Positions 25,490 to 34,236 are shown, numbered from the stretch's first letter. The stretch: 62,145 nucleotides of DNA from an uncultured Lachnospiraceae bacterium (GCA_910578475.1 CAJTRK010000021.1:1-62145), one strand, 5' to 3'. The notes: a model not told the origin generated them from the letters alone. Numbers and translations: made by a program.

Positions 25490-26843
25490 CCTTGACAAAA
25501 TCCGAAACCTTCCCGGGTTCCGGGCGGCGTCTCATCCACAGAAATGCCGCGACACAGATAACGACAGATAAAAACGAACCGGCAGGCGCAGCAATCCCCA
25601 TCGGCAGCAGCGATTCCGTAAAATACACCGCCGCAAGGTAGGCTAACGGAATCCGGGCACAGACAATGGAAATCGAATTATGGATAAAGGAAATCATGGA
25701 CAGCCCATACGCGCAGAAATAGCCGCTGAAGCAAAAATGCACACCCGCAAAAATGCAGTCCCACACATAGCCCCTCATATACTGCCCGCCCAGTCGGATG
25801 ACTTCTCTATCGTCCGCAAACAGGCCGACCGCGCCTTCCGCCATAAACTGCATGACAACCGAAGCAAACAGACCAAAACAAACGGCAATCATCGTTGCAT
25901 ATTTCAAAGTGTCTCTCGCCCGGTCATGTCTGCCTGCGCCGATATTCTGCGCCGACAACGCCGATACGGTAGAGAGCATGGAAGACGGTATCAGGAAAAG
26001 AATGCCTATCAGTTTTTCCACAATGCCTACCGCCGCCGCATCGCTCAACCCCCTGCGGTTCGCAAAGACCGTTATGACGATAAACGCAATCTGGATAAAT
26101 CCGTCCTGTATGGCCACCGGGACGCCCACTTTTAAAATATTTCCGAGAACATCCTTTTTCGGCCTGAAATCGGCTCTGCACAGCCCCGGAATCATTCCCC
26201 GTTTCCGAATAACGACGAAAGAAACAAGCACACTGATGGTCTGCGAGAGCGTCGTTCCCAACGCTGCCCCTGCCGTTCCGAACCCCAATACGCCGATAAA
26301 AAAATAATCCAGTACAATATTAAAAGCACAGGCAACCGCAATAAAATACATCGGGCTTTTGGAGTCGCCCATTCCCCGGAAAACGGAACTGATAATGTTG
26401 TATGCCGTAATGAACGGAATCCCGATAAAACAGATGTTCAGATACCAGATTAATCCGTCCACTGCCTCTTCCGGCGTCGCCATGACCGATACGATTGTTC
26501 TGACCGAAAGCAGCAATAATACCGTGCACACGATAGAAAGGGACATAAACAATACGGCCGTATTTCCGACCGCCCGATTCACCTTTTCCTTTTCCTTCGC
26601 TCCTGCCGCGCGTCCTATCATGACGGTGGAGCCCATTGCCAGTCCCACAATCATCACCGTCAGCATGTGCATCACCTGGCTTCCGATGGAAACCGCCGTC
26701 GTGCTTTCCACCCCGCAGTACTGCCCGATGATGAACAAATCCGCCATGCCATACAAAGTCTGCAAAAAATACGAAAGTAAATAGGGCAGCGAAAAATAAA
26801 GAATCGTCTTGAAAACGCTGCCTGTCGTCAAATCCCTGTTCAT
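25476..26843 (-). CDS. MATE family efflux transporter (third copy)
   Basis: A 455-residue, 12-segment protein with typical MATE sequence (GSVFKTILYFSLPYLLSYFLQTLYGMADLFIIGQYCG; VMIGRAAGAKEKEKVNRAVG; second half LSAQNIGAGRHDRARD). Substrate unknown. It follows a FakA-like small gene by 66 bases on the same strand. AGGAG precedes the ATG. Less similar in its start to the other two MATE proteins of this window than a recent duplicate would be. Confidence 0.92.
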   Translation of the reverse strand: MNRDLTTGSVFKTILYFSLPYLLSYFLQTLYGMADLFIIGQYCGVESTTAVSIGSQVMHMLTVMIVGLAMGSTVMIGRAAGAKEKEKVNRAVGNTAVLFMSLSIVCTVLLLLSVRTIVSVMATPEEAVDGLIWYLNICFIGIPFITAYNIISSVFRGMGDSKSPMYFIAVACAFNIVLDYFFIGVLGFGTAGAALGTTLSQTISVLVSFVVIRKRGMIPGLCRADFRPKKDVLGNILKVGVPVAIQDGFIQIAFIVITVFANRRGLSDAAAVGIVEKLIGILFLIPSSMLSTVSALSAQNIGAGRHDRARDTLKYATMIAVCFGLFASVVMQFMAEGAVGLFADDREVIRLGGQYMRGYVWDCIFAGVHFCFSGYFCAYGLSMISFIHNSISIVCARIPLAYLAAVYFTESLLPMGIAAPAGSFLSVVICVAAFLWMRRRPEPGKVSDFVKVEKQ

Positions 26844-26909
26844 GAACCGATGTTCTCCTTTGCATTCTGTCCGCTAAACTCATATCCCCCCGGAGCCGCG
26901 CCTGCCATA

Positions 26910-27161
26910 CTATCCTTTCAGCCCCCGTGCCTGCCTGTCCATATCCTCCACGACGATATCGTAAATTTCTCCAAGTGAAGCGCAATATTCCAACAGCTTC
27001 CAGGGTTCGTTCGTATGAAAATGAATCTTAATCAGCTCTTCATCTCCCACCGCAAGCAGGCAGTCTCCTTTGAAATGCTCCGTAATATAATCACTGATGG
27101 CGTCCTCATCCAGCGCTTCCCCTTCAATCAATAACTGTGTATCGTACCGAAACTCTAACAT
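26910..27161 (-). CDS. Stand-alone FakA/DAK-phosphatase-type domain
   Basis: An 83-residue protein. FRYDTQLLIEGEALDEDAIS followed by GDCLLAVGDEELIKIHFHTN and LGEIYDIVVEDMDRQARG matches the middle domain of FakA/YloV, whose full protein (about 550 residues) has a DhaL kinase domain in front. Here only that domain is present. Annotation pipelines often call this small protein a kinase-to-dihydroxyacetone-kinase homologue. It cannot be a kinase alone. The frame is open upstream to 27251 but that part lies in the promoter at 27223-27251. Function unknown. Confidence 0.72.
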   Translation of the reverse strand: MLEFRYDTQLLIEGEALDEDAISDYITEHFKGDCLLAVGDEELIKIHFHTNEPWKLLEYCASLGEIYDIVVEDMDRQARGLKG

Positions 27162-27222
27162 ATTTATCCCATGCCTTTCTATCAATCTGATTCCTTCATG
27201 CTTTCTGTGCTTCTGCGCGTAA

Positions 27223-27251
27223 ATTGTATCACAAGTATTCTTTTTTCGCAA
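27223..27251 (-). promoter_or_regulatory. Promoter for the FakA-like gene and MATE
   Basis: Minus-strand TTGCGA (27246-27251), 17 bases, TACAAT (27223-27228), with a TG extended -10. Placed directly after the terminator at 27290-27324, which is consistent with the start of a new unit. Confidence 0.72.
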
Positions 27252-27289
27252 ATTTGACGGATGAAATGTGTGTTATATTGCTCTGAACA

Positions 27290-27324
27290 ATCAAAACAGG
27301 CAGCTTTTTTCCATAGCTGCCTGT
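27290..27324 (-). terminator. Terminator of the ABC transporter unit
   Basis: ACAGGCAGC (27296-27304) and GCTGCCTGT (27316-27324) form a perfect 9-bp stem with an 11-nt loop. On the minus strand TTTTGATTG follows. It closes the region containing the ABC genes and the nuclease remnant. Confidence 0.78.
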
Positions 27325-27353
27325 CAACGGAATCTTTGAGCTAAAATCTCTCA

Positions 27354-27611
27354 TCACTGTTGAGAGTTCCTCGATTCTTCCTCAATATCATACAATTCAT
27401 CAAGTTTCCTTTGCAGAATTTTTTTATCAATTAATTTCGTTTTATATTCTGCAATCATTGCTTGTGATAAGCTTCTGCTTAGAGAATACTCTACAACATC
27501 CGTGTCTGCATTTTTGCATAAAATCATTCCAACACTTGGATTTTCATGTGGTTTCTTTACATCTCTGTCCAATGCCTCTAAATAAAAATCCATTTTTCCT
27601 AAATATTCCGT
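27354..27611 (-). pseudogene. C-terminal remnant of a YhcG-type nuclease (DUF1016)
   Basis: About 85 residues (TEYLGKMDFYLEALDRDVKK, then NPSVGMILCKNADTDVVEYSLSRSLSQAMIAEYKTKL) match the C-terminal PD-(D/E)XK half of YhcG-family proteins, whose usual length is about 340. An in-frame TAG at 27612-27614 and the end of the permease gene at 27621 cut it off. There is no ribosome-binding site ahead of the first ATG (27593). The nuclease motif is incomplete, so this is a relic, probably of a restriction-modification or defence locus. Confidence 0.75.
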
Positions 27612-27620
27612 CTAAAATGC

Positions 27621-28967
27621 TCATCTTGACATGGTTCCTGTTGAAATGCTGCTTGTTGAGATGCTCATTCTGCAGATGACTGCAAAATAAAGCAGGTAAA
27701 AGCACAGCACGCACAGACTGTATACGCCGGCGGATTTTAGCAGAATATTTTCCGTGATATCGGGGAAAAGTACTTTCAGCTTCCAGTTCACAAGCGGCGT
27801 ACAGAGAAAAAGGAGCAGCCAGGCCATTCCCATCGGCATCGCCAGTCTGAGCGCAATCTGCTTTTGCAGAATCCCCTTTATCTGTGTCCGGCTTTTTCCC
27901 ATATAATACAGGATTTTCAAATTTCCGGCCTCCCGCCTGATTTCCGTCAGAATCAAAAGCGCCTGCATGGAAAAACAGACGATAAAAAACAATATGCACA
28001 GAGAAATCTGTAAAAAACACATCCACGCCTGGCTTGCCGGGTCATAAAGCGGTATGCCCGACCGGAGCAGGAAAACGCCAAATTGAAAAGCTGCTGCGGA
28101 AAAAAGCATGCAAATACAGAATACGGCGTTGAGCAGCGCATCCGTTCCGGGATTGGAAAGCATCCACGACATCGGATACAGCCGGCTCTTCCGGTATAAA
28201 AATTCTGCATGAGCTTCCCTGGCCCGGCACAACAAACCGAAAAAGAATCGATATCCTGAGAACACCGTGGAAAGCAAAGGAATCGCAATCACTGAAATCA
28301 AAGGAAATGCGCTCTTATCGGGTAAAAAAGCAATGCACAGCACGCCGGCCAGAAAGCAGACGAAACTGCTCCCGAAAAGCAGCCCCCACCTCCGGCATTT
28401 CTCCATGCTTCGAAATTCCCCGCTCCGTTTCTCTTCCTGTATCAAGTCCCCTATCTGCATTTTGACAAGCCTGCAGCCAATGATAAAAGAACAGATTCCC
28501 TCCGTCAGGCAAAAATACAAAAACGTATGGAAAATGCTGCTTCCCAGAATGGAAGCCGCAATCCCAGACGACACACCATCCGGCCGCAAAATTGTCATGT
28601 AAATAAATCCGGACACAGCAATCCCGCATGACGCCCCAATGATAAAGCAACACGCACCCATTATCCAAAATTCCCCCAGGAACATGGCTGTCAGCTTTCT
28701 CTTCTCCATTCCCATCAGCAAATAGCTGGCAAATTCTTTTGCGCGCTGCTTCAGCATGAAATCATTCATGCGGCAGATTAAAATAATTAATATTATGACA
28801 ATCAGAAACGGCAATGAAGCCGTCTGGAATCCAGCCAGTTCGTTTCCTGTCAAAGCAACGGCATTCGAACTTTCCATAATCGCCAGAAGAAGACTCACCG
28901 TTACCAGATAGAGCAGATAATCCGAAAAAGAACGTTTTGCATTGCGAATCGACAGTTTAAAATACAT
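27621..28967 (-). CDS. ABC transporter permease, FtsX/BceB-related, short form
   Basis: A 448-residue protein with about ten hydrophobic segments, starting MYFKLSIRNAKRSFSDYLLYLVTVSLLLA, the N-terminal pattern of BceB-type permeases. The large extracellular sensing domain of BceB (full length about 650) is absent. The start at 28967 lies inside the last codons of the ATPase gene (11-base overlap) with GAGGGG before it. The C-terminal tail is an odd Ser/Thr run (MSISTSSISTGTMSR) ending 9 bases before the YhcG remnant, so the original 3' end may have been altered. Likely a peptide-antibiotic resistance or lipid exporter. Confidence 0.82.
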   Translation of the reverse strand: MYFKLSIRNAKRSFSDYLLYLVTVSLLLAIMESSNAVALTGNELAGFQTASLPFLIVIILIILICRMNDFMLKQRAKEFASYLLMGMEKRKLTAMFLGEFWIMGACCFIIGASCGIAVSGFIYMTILRPDGVSSGIAASILGSSIFHTFLYFCLTEGICSFIIGCRLVKMQIGDLIQEEKRSGEFRSMEKCRRWGLLFGSSFVCFLAGVLCIAFLPDKSAFPLISVIAIPLLSTVFSGYRFFFGLLCRAREAHAEFLYRKSRLYPMSWMLSNPGTDALLNAVFCICMLFSAAAFQFGVFLLRSGIPLYDPASQAWMCFLQISLCILFFIVCFSMQALLILTEIRREAGNLKILYYMGKSRTQIKGILQKQIALRLAMPMGMAWLLLFLCTPLVNWKLKVLFPDITENILLKSAGVYSLCVLCFYLLYFAVICRMSISTSSISTGTMSR

Positions 28968-30102
28968 GTTTTTTCCCCTCATTCCGCCGCGCATGCGGCC
29001 TTTCCTTTTCAATCTCATTTTCAAGCGATGCCGTTTTTTCCAGAATCCCGGCAAAAAAGGAGGACCGGTCGCTTTGTCCCCGTTCCAGAGACGTTCTGAT
29101 TTCTCCGTCCCGCATAAACAGGATGCGGTCACAATAACTTGCCGATAAGACATCGTGCGTGACCATCAGAATTGTGACGCCGTATTCCCGGCAGAGCATC
29201 ATAAAAATATTCAGCAGCTGCCTGGCCGCAACGGAATCCAGCGCCCCCGTAGGCTCATCCGCCAGAATGATATCCGGTTCCACAATAACGGCCCGCGCGC
29301 AAGCGCAGCGCTGCCGCTGTCCGCCCGACACTTCATAGGGAAATTTGGATAAAACAGACGAAATATCCAGTTTTTCGGCAAGTTCCCGAATCCGCTCATC
29401 CATCTTTTCTTCGGCCGCTTCACGCATCGTCAGCGCAAGCGCAATATTTTCATATATCGTCAGGGTGTTGAGCAGATTGTATTCCTGAAAGATAAAGCCG
29501 AGGTGTTCCCTGCGGAATTTGGCCGTTTCCGTCTCCGGAATGTCCGTAATTCTCCGCCCGTTTATTTCAATCGTACCGCCAGAAGGCTTGTCAATTGTCG
29601 CAATCAGATTCAACAGTGTCGTTTTTCCGGAACCTGACGCCCCCATAATACCGACGAAGGACCCTTTTCTGACTTGAAAACTGACCTGACGAAGCGCGAA
29701 TGTTTCCACAATTCCGGTTCGATACCGTTTGGACACATTCTCTACCTTCAACATATCACAGTCCGCTTCAAGCTCTCGATAATCCCGGCCGGCCATTTCC
29801 AGACTGCCTTTTTCCCGGCAGCCCTCTCCAAGCCAGTTCGCAATGACCTGAAAAAGCACTTCATCCGTCTTCTCTTTTAACTGTTCCGCCGGAATGCGTT
29901 CTCCCGCAAACAATTCATTTAAGGTAATCCCCAATAAACCGCAAAGCGGAACGAACAGCGACAAATCCGGCATGGATTTCCCCGTCTCCCACTTGGAAAC
30001 GGCCTTATCCGTAATGCCAAGCCGTTCCGCAAGCTGTCCCTGCGTCATCCCTTTTTCTTTCCGGCACCGGGAAATAAAAATACCAATTTTCTGCTGATTC
30101 AT
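28957..30102 (-). CDS. XRE-type DNA-binding domain fused to ABC transporter ATPase
   Basis: A 381-residue fusion. Residues 5-62 are a Cro/C1 helix-turn-helix (ISRCRKEKGMTQGQLAERLG, then ITDKAVSKWETGKSMPDLSL). A linker of about 50 residues follows. Residues 117-340 are a MacB/BceA-type ATPase: Walker A GASGSGKTT at 154-162, Q-loop FIFQEYN, signature VSGGQRQR, Walker B IILADEPTGALD and the switch histidine in VTHD. The start at 30102 is chosen because AGGAGG stands 9 bases before it; the ATG at 30111 abuts the ribosome site. Followed by its permease with 11-base overlap. No two-component system adjoins it, so the fused domain may give the transporter its own regulator. Confidence 0.9.
   Translation of the reverse strand: MNQQKIGIFISRCRKEKGMTQGQLAERLGITDKAVSKWETGKSMPDLSLFVPLCGLLGITLNELFAGERIPAEQLKEKTDEVLFQVIANWLGEGCREKGSLEMAGRDYRELEADCDMLKVENVSKRYRTGIVETFALRQVSFQVRKGSFVGIMGASGSGKTTLLNLIATIDKPSGGTIEINGRRITDIPETETAKFRREHLGFIFQEYNLLNTLTIYENIALALTMREAAEEKMDERIRELAEKLDISSVLSKFPYEVSGGQRQRCACARAVIVEPDIILADEPTGALDSVAARQLLNIFMMLCREYGVTILMVTHDVLSASYCDRILFMRDGEIRTSLERGQSDRSSFFAGILEKTASLENEIEKERPHARRNEGKKHVF
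28971..29000 (-). promoter_or_regulatory. GCCGC-GCGGCGGAA hairpin before the permease ribosome site
   Basis: Minus-strand GGCCGCATGCGCGGCGGAATGAGGGG: hairpin CCGC/GCGG, then GGAAT and the ribosome site, then ATG. The same arrangement precedes the starts at 34205, 37702 and 45171. Here it is also coding sequence of the ATPase C-terminus. Confidence 0.55.
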
Positions 30103-30285
30103 GTATTGCATCCTCCTGACAACGCTAATTGTAACTATCCTATCAAAAATGCCGGAAAATTACACCTACTGACGGTAGAATTTCCGTATTGGCACTGATA
30201 TAATAGTGTGATGGTTTGTGCCGCCGGGAGGCGGCATGGAGGTTAGTGTGTAACAGACTTCGGTCAAAAGAAAGGAGACACGAAC
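30103..30285 (+). promoter_or_regulatory. Leader and promoter of the oligo-1,6-glucosidase gene
   Basis: An extended -10 element TGATATAAT lies at 30196-30204 with only a weak -35, suggesting activation or extended -10 recognition. Downstream is a short hairpin CCGCC/GGCGG (30221-30234) in the leader with no T-tract, and AAAGGAGA before the ATG. No clear minus-strand promoter for the XRE-ATPase gene could be fixed. Confidence 0.55.
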
Positions 30286-31953
30286 ATGAACAAAACATGG
30301 TGGAAGGAAGCGGTCATTTATCAGATTTATCCCCGCAGTTTCATGGACAGCAACGGAGACGGTATCGGCGATTTGAAGGGAATTACCTCCCGTCTGGATT
30401 ATCTGAGCTATCTTGGCATCGACGTTATCTGGCTTTCCCCCGTCTACAAGTCCCCAAATGACGACAACGGCTACGATATCAGCGATTATCAGGCAATCAT
30501 GGACGAATTCGGCACGATGGAGGATTTCGACGAACTGCTTGCGAAGGCTCATGAAAAGGGTATCAAAATCGTCATGGACCTGGTAGTCAATCATACCTCG
30601 GACGAGCATCGGTGGTTCGTGGAAAGCCGAAGTTCCAAAGACAACGAATACCGGGATTATTATATCTGGCGCGAAGGAAAAGGGGAAAACATGCCTCCCA
30701 ACAACTGGGGTTCCTGTTTCGGCGGTTCCGCCTGGGAGTATGACCAAAAAAGCGATATGTACTATCTGCATCTTTTTTCCAAAAAACAGCCGGACCTAAA
30801 CTGGGATAATCCCGAAGTCAGAAGGAATGTTTTTGAAATGATGACATGGTGGTGTGAAAAAGGCATCGACGGCTTCCGCATGGACGTCATCAGTATGATT
30901 TCCAAAACAAAGGAAATGCCGGACGGAGAAATAAACGGACTTTACGGGGATTACGGCCCGTATTGCGTTCACGGCCCGAACGTGCATAAATATCTTCGGG
31001 AGATGAATGAAAAAGTTCTGTCAAAATTTGATATCATGACAGTCGGTGAAACCGCCGGCGTCACAACAGAACTGGCAAAGCAATATGCCGGAGAAGATGC
31101 CCATGAACTGAACATGGTTTTTCAGTTCGAGCATGTGGAAGGCGACGGAAAATACGGCAAATGGACCGACGAGCAGATTCCCCTTGCCACGCTGAAAAAG
31201 ACGCTCTCCCGCTGGCAGAATGATTTATACGGCAAAGCATGGAACAGCCTTTTCTGGAACAATCATGACCAGCCACGCGCCGTTTCCCGGTTTGGAGACG
31301 ACAGACCGCAGTACCGGGAAGTTTCCGCCAAAATGCTGGCCACCTGTCTGCATATGATGCAGGGCTCTCCCTATATTTATCAGGGCGAAGAACTGGGCAT
31401 GACCAATTATCCTTTCCAGAGCCCGGACGACTTCCGCGATATCGAAAGCATCAATGCCTACAAAGAATGGTGTGAAAGCGGCCGCCTGCCGCACGAGACT
31501 TTCTGGCCCTGCATGACATTTAAAAGCCGGGACAACGCCAGAACGCCGATGCAATGGGACGATTCGCCGCAGGCAGGCTTTACAGACGGAACTCCCTGGA
31601 TTCCCGTCAATCCGAATTACCGGGAAATCAATGCGAAAGCCGAAACCGCGAACCCTGCTTCCGTTTTCCATTACTATAAGAAACTGATTGCTTTAAGAAA
31701 ACAAAATCCGATTATGGTCTATGGAAAATACGAGCTTCTTTTGGAAGAAAGCGAAGAGTTGTTCGTTTATACAAGAACGCTGGAACAGGAAAAACTGCTT
31801 GTTGTCTGCAATTTTACCGATAAAGAAACGCCGTTTACGATTCCCGGCGAATTTATCGGAATGCCCTGCCTCATCTCCAATCTGGAAAATGGTTATGAGA
31901 AGCAGGACATCACCGTCAAGCCTTACGAGGCCTTTGTATTATTGAAAAAATAA
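30286..31953 (+). CDS. malL: Oligo-1,6-glucosidase, GH13
   Basis: A 555-residue cytoplasmic alpha-glucosidase that cuts isomaltose-type and short starch-derived oligosaccharides. The (beta/alpha)8 barrel has all family regions: DLVVNHTS, the nucleophile Asp200 in GFRMDVIS, the acid/base Glu255 in TVGETAG, and Asp328 in NNHDQPR. The Val after the nucleophile is associated with alpha-1,6 specificity in this subfamily, as in Bacillus MalL; a Thr there favours alpha-1,4. Length is normal. It stands alone on the plus strand, convergent with cysK, and no phosphotransferase or maltose transporter gene is close. GlgP and a LacI regulator lie 2-6 kb away. Confidence 0.94.
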   Translation: MNKTWWKEAVIYQIYPRSFMDSNGDGIGDLKGITSRLDYLSYLGIDVIWLSPVYKSPNDDNGYDISDYQAIMDEFGTMEDFDELLAKAHEKGIKIVMDLVVNHTSDEHRWFVESRSSKDNEYRDYYIWREGKGENMPPNNWGSCFGGSAWEYDQKSDMYYLHLFSKKQPDLNWDNPEVRRNVFEMMTWWCEKGIDGFRMDVISMISKTKEMPDGEINGLYGDYGPYCVHGPNVHKYLREMNEKVLSKFDIMTVGETAGVTTELAKQYAGEDAHELNMVFQFEHVEGDGKYGKWTDEQIPLATLKKTLSRWQNDLYGKAWNSLFWNNHDQPRAVSRFGDDRPQYREVSAKMLATCLHMMQGSPYIYQGEELGMTNYPFQSPDDFRDIESINAYKEWCESGRLPHETFWPCMTFKSRDNARTPMQWDDSPQAGFTDGTPWIPVNPNYREINAKAETANPASVFHYYKKLIALRKQNPIMVYGKYELLLEESEELFVYTRTLEQEKLLVVCNFTDKETPFTIPGEFIGMPCLISNLENGYEKQDITVKPYEAFVLLKK

Positions 31954-31955
31954 GC

Positions 31956-32894
31956 TTATTTTCCCGAAAAAAGCGGTGTTGACAAATATCTGTCTCCCGA
32001 ATCGGGCAGTAAAGCGACAATAACCTTTCCTTTATTTTCAGGACGCTTTGCCAGCTGTGTCGCAGCATACAGCGCCGCGCCGGAAGAAATGCCGACGAGA
32101 ATCCCTTCCCGGATGGCAATTTCTCTTCCGGCCGCATAAGCGTCTTCATCCGCAACCGGAATCACCTCATCGTAAATATCCGGATACAACGCTTTCGGCA
32201 CAAATCCGGCCCCGATGCCCTGTATCTGATGCGCCCCGACGGCGCCTCCCGACAAAACCGGGCTGCCTTCCGGCTCCACCGCGACTACTTTAACGGCCGG
32301 ATTCTTTTCTTTCAAATAGGCTCCCGTACCGGAAATCGTACCGCCTGTACCGACGCCCGCGACGAAAATATCCACCTTTCCATCCGTATCTTCCCAAATT
32401 TCCGGCCCCGTCGTCTTCTTATGCGCTTCGGGATTGGCCGGATTGTCGAATTGTCCGAGAATAACCGAACCGGGAGTAGACGCCTGCAGTTCCTCTGCCT
32501 TGTCGATTGCTCCTTTCATACCCTTGCTTCCATCCGTCAACACAAGCTCGGCTCCATAAGCCTGCAGCAGCTTTCTCCGTTCGACGCTCATCGTCTCCGG
32601 CAGCGTCAGGACCGCCCGGTAGCCTTTTGCCGCCGCCACCGCCGCTATACCGATGCCCGTATTGCCGGAAGTAGGCTCTATAATCGTCGCGCCCGGCTTT
32701 AAAAGTCCTTTCTTTTCCGCGTCTTCAATCATATTTAAGGCAGCCCTGTCCTTGACGGAACCGGACGGATTCAGATATTCCAGTTTCACAAGAATTGTCG
32801 CATTATTAATTTCATTCGCTTTTTCATAATTGACCGCTTCCATCAGCGGCGTGCCGCCGATGAGTTCTGCCGCGCTTTTTTTAATCTTTGCCAT
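31956..32894 (-). CDS. cysK: Cysteine synthase A (O-acetylserine sulfhydrylase)
   Basis: A 312-residue PLP enzyme that forms cysteine from O-acetylserine and sulfide. The PLP lysine is in NPSGSVKDRAALNMIE. The substrate loop is EPTSGNTGIGIAAVAAAKGY. The phosphate-binding glycine loop is GTGGTISGTG. The C-terminal serine region is VGISSGAALYA. The start at 32894 is chosen for its GGGGAGG site; it lies 14 bases inside the upstream kinase gene, so translation is probably coupled. The pairing with that kinase is unusual for cysK. Confidence 0.94.
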   Translation of the reverse strand: MAKIKKSAAELIGGTPLMEAVNYEKANEINNATILVKLEYLNPSGSVKDRAALNMIEDAEKKGLLKPGATIIEPTSGNTGIGIAAVAAAKGYRAVLTLPETMSVERRKLLQAYGAELVLTDGSKGMKGAIDKAEELQASTPGSVILGQFDNPANPEAHKKTTGPEIWEDTDGKVDIFVAGVGTGGTISGTGAYLKEKNPAVKVVAVEPEGSPVLSGGAVGAHQIQGIGAGFVPKALYPDIYDEVIPVADEDAYAAGREIAIREGILVGISSGAALYAATQLAKRPENKGKVIVALLPDSGDRYLSTPLFSGK

Positions 32895-33666
32895 AATCCG
32901 TTTCCTCCCCTTTTGCCTCCAGAATGACACCGTCTTCTTTGATAATTTCCCGCAAAATTTTCTTTTCCAGATAACGCCTTTTCTCAAAATGCGAAATCAC
33001 ATCTTCAAGCCCCGTATATCCGTGTGCTTTTCCATAAGGAGATTCTTTCAGGAAATTCAGCATCAACGGATACCACATTTCAGTTCCCTGCTCGTCGCTG
33101 CGCTCCTTTTTGATATGGAGCAGGTTCTCTCGGACATGCGTCGAATCCAGATAAATCAGCAGAAATCCCTTTTCCTTCAAAATCCCATAGGCTTCTTCAT
33201 AAAAAGCAAGAATTTCCGCTTCCGCTATCTGATAGAACAACATCATACTTTCAATCGAATTTTGCAGGAAAGAGCATTCGAACAAACAATTTTCTCCGCC
33301 AAAACGGCGGTATCTTTTCATAATTACATCATGAAACGTTTGAAAATCCACTCTCCCGTTGTAAATCTCGTACCGCTCCATCTCCTGATAAAAAGCTCTG
33401 TCCTCCGCAAGAATCTGCGTATAGGCTACGATATACCTGTCTTCTTCCACTTTTGTTCTGTCCAGGATTTCTTTCTCAAAATCCGGATACCGGTGCAATG
33501 CCGCTTCCCATTCGCTTTTGGTCATATAGCTGCACCATGCCAGCTCTACCGGGGATAAATCCCCTTCCCGATAAGCCTGGTATTGGGGATGTTTTTGTGC
33601 AATCCGGCTTAACAGCGTGCTTTTTCCAGTGCCGGGCACACCTTCTATAAAAATATTTTTTCCCAT
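32881..33666 (-). CDS. P-loop ATPase/kinase of unknown substrate
   Basis: A 261-residue soluble protein beginning MGKNIFIEGVPGTGKSTLLS with a Walker A loop at residues 9-16. The rest is helical with an aromatic, acidic core (SFLQNSIESMMLFYQIAEAE; FLLIYLDSTHVRENLLHI). The layout is like nucleoside or nucleotide kinases with a lid, but specific motifs are not recognisable. The start at 33666 is set by the P-loop position. It overlaps cysK by 14 bases. Confidence 0.75.
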   Translation of the reverse strand: MGKNIFIEGVPGTGKSTLLSRIAQKHPQYQAYREGDLSPVELAWCSYMTKSEWEAALHRYPDFEKEILDRTKVEEDRYIVAYTQILAEDRAFYQEMERYEIYNGRVDFQTFHDVIMKRYRRFGGENCLFECSFLQNSIESMMLFYQIAEAEILAFYEEAYGILKEKGFLLIYLDSTHVRENLLHIKKERSDEQGTEMWYPLMLNFLKESPYGKAHGYTGLEDVISHFEKRRYLEKKILREIIKEDGVILEAKGEETDYGKD

Positions 33667-33730
33667 ATTGTTTCCTCTTCTTACCAAAAAACCAGGCCCG
33701 GTATGAAAGAACACAAGTTCCTATGAAGGA

Positions 33731-33775
33731 AAAAAAGCGCCCCGCCGCCTTTTTTCTCATGACGACGGAGCGGTT
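33731..33775 (-). terminator. Terminator after the HIT gene
   Basis: On the minus strand CGCTCCGTC (33764-33772) pairs with GGCGGGGCG (33738-33746), including two G-U pairs, followed by CTTTTTTTCC. It lies 11 bases after the stop of the HIT gene. Confidence 0.72.
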
Positions 33776-33785
33776 TTTCGTGAAC

Positions 33786-34205
33786 TTACAGACAAGCCTT
33801 GATTTTTTCAATCATTTCTTCGTATTCATTTTCGCTCAGATATTTTTTATCGGGATTCATCTGAAACGTGCTGCCCCATTCATCCTGGTCTTTATATTTC
33901 GGAACAAGATGAATATGCAAATGACAGCCGGTATCGCCATACGCGCCGTAATTCAGTTTATCCGGCGCAAAAGCTTTATGAATGGCCTTCGCCGCTTTCG
34001 TCACATCCGCCATGAAACGATTTCTTTCCTCATCGCTGATATCCACGATTTCGCTGACATGGTCTTTGTATGCCACAATACATCTTCCCGGCTTGCTCTG
34101 CTCTTTAAACAGAATGAGCTGGCTCACGTCCAGGTCACAAATCTTAATGCCAAATTTCGCCAACAGTTCCCCGCCCTGACAATATCCGCAATTATTATCC
34201 TTCAT
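33786..34205 (-). CDS. HIT family nucleotide-binding protein
   Basis: A 139-residue protein with the histidine triad HLHIHLVPKY (about residues 98-107), which cleaves or transfers nucleotide-phosphoramidate groups. Two Cys pairs at the N-terminus (NCGYCQGGE) may bind zinc, a common addition in the family. The start at 34205 is set by GGGAGG. A GCCGC hairpin lies directly upstream. The gene is downstream of glgP on the same strand, 124 bases apart. Confidence 0.9.
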   Translation of the reverse strand: MKDNNCGYCQGGELLAKFGIKICDLDVSQLILFKEQSKPGRCIVAYKDHVSEIVDISDEERNRFMADVTKAAKAIHKAFAPDKLNYGAYGDTGCHLHIHLVPKYKDQDEWGSTFQMNPDKKYLSENEYEEMIEKIKACL

Positions 34206-34236
34206 CTTTCCTCCCATTCCGCCGCGCAAGCGGCCC
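34206..34236 (-). promoter_or_regulatory. GCCGC-GCGGCGGAA hairpin before the HIT ribosome site
   Basis: Minus-strand GGGCCGCTTGCGCGGCGG followed by AATGGGAGG. Nearly identical to the copy at 28971-29000, including an AGATTGA run a few bases upstream of both. Confidence 0.55.

Noticed and set aside
27544..28026. A 160-codon minus-strand frame overlapping the permease 3' end
   Set aside because: It is in another frame of the permease gene and has no start signal or recognisable domain.
30221..30234. CCGCC/GGCGG hairpin upstream of the glucosidase gene as a terminator
   Set aside because: Stem is only 5 bp and is followed by ATGGAGG without T-tract; at most a leader hairpin.
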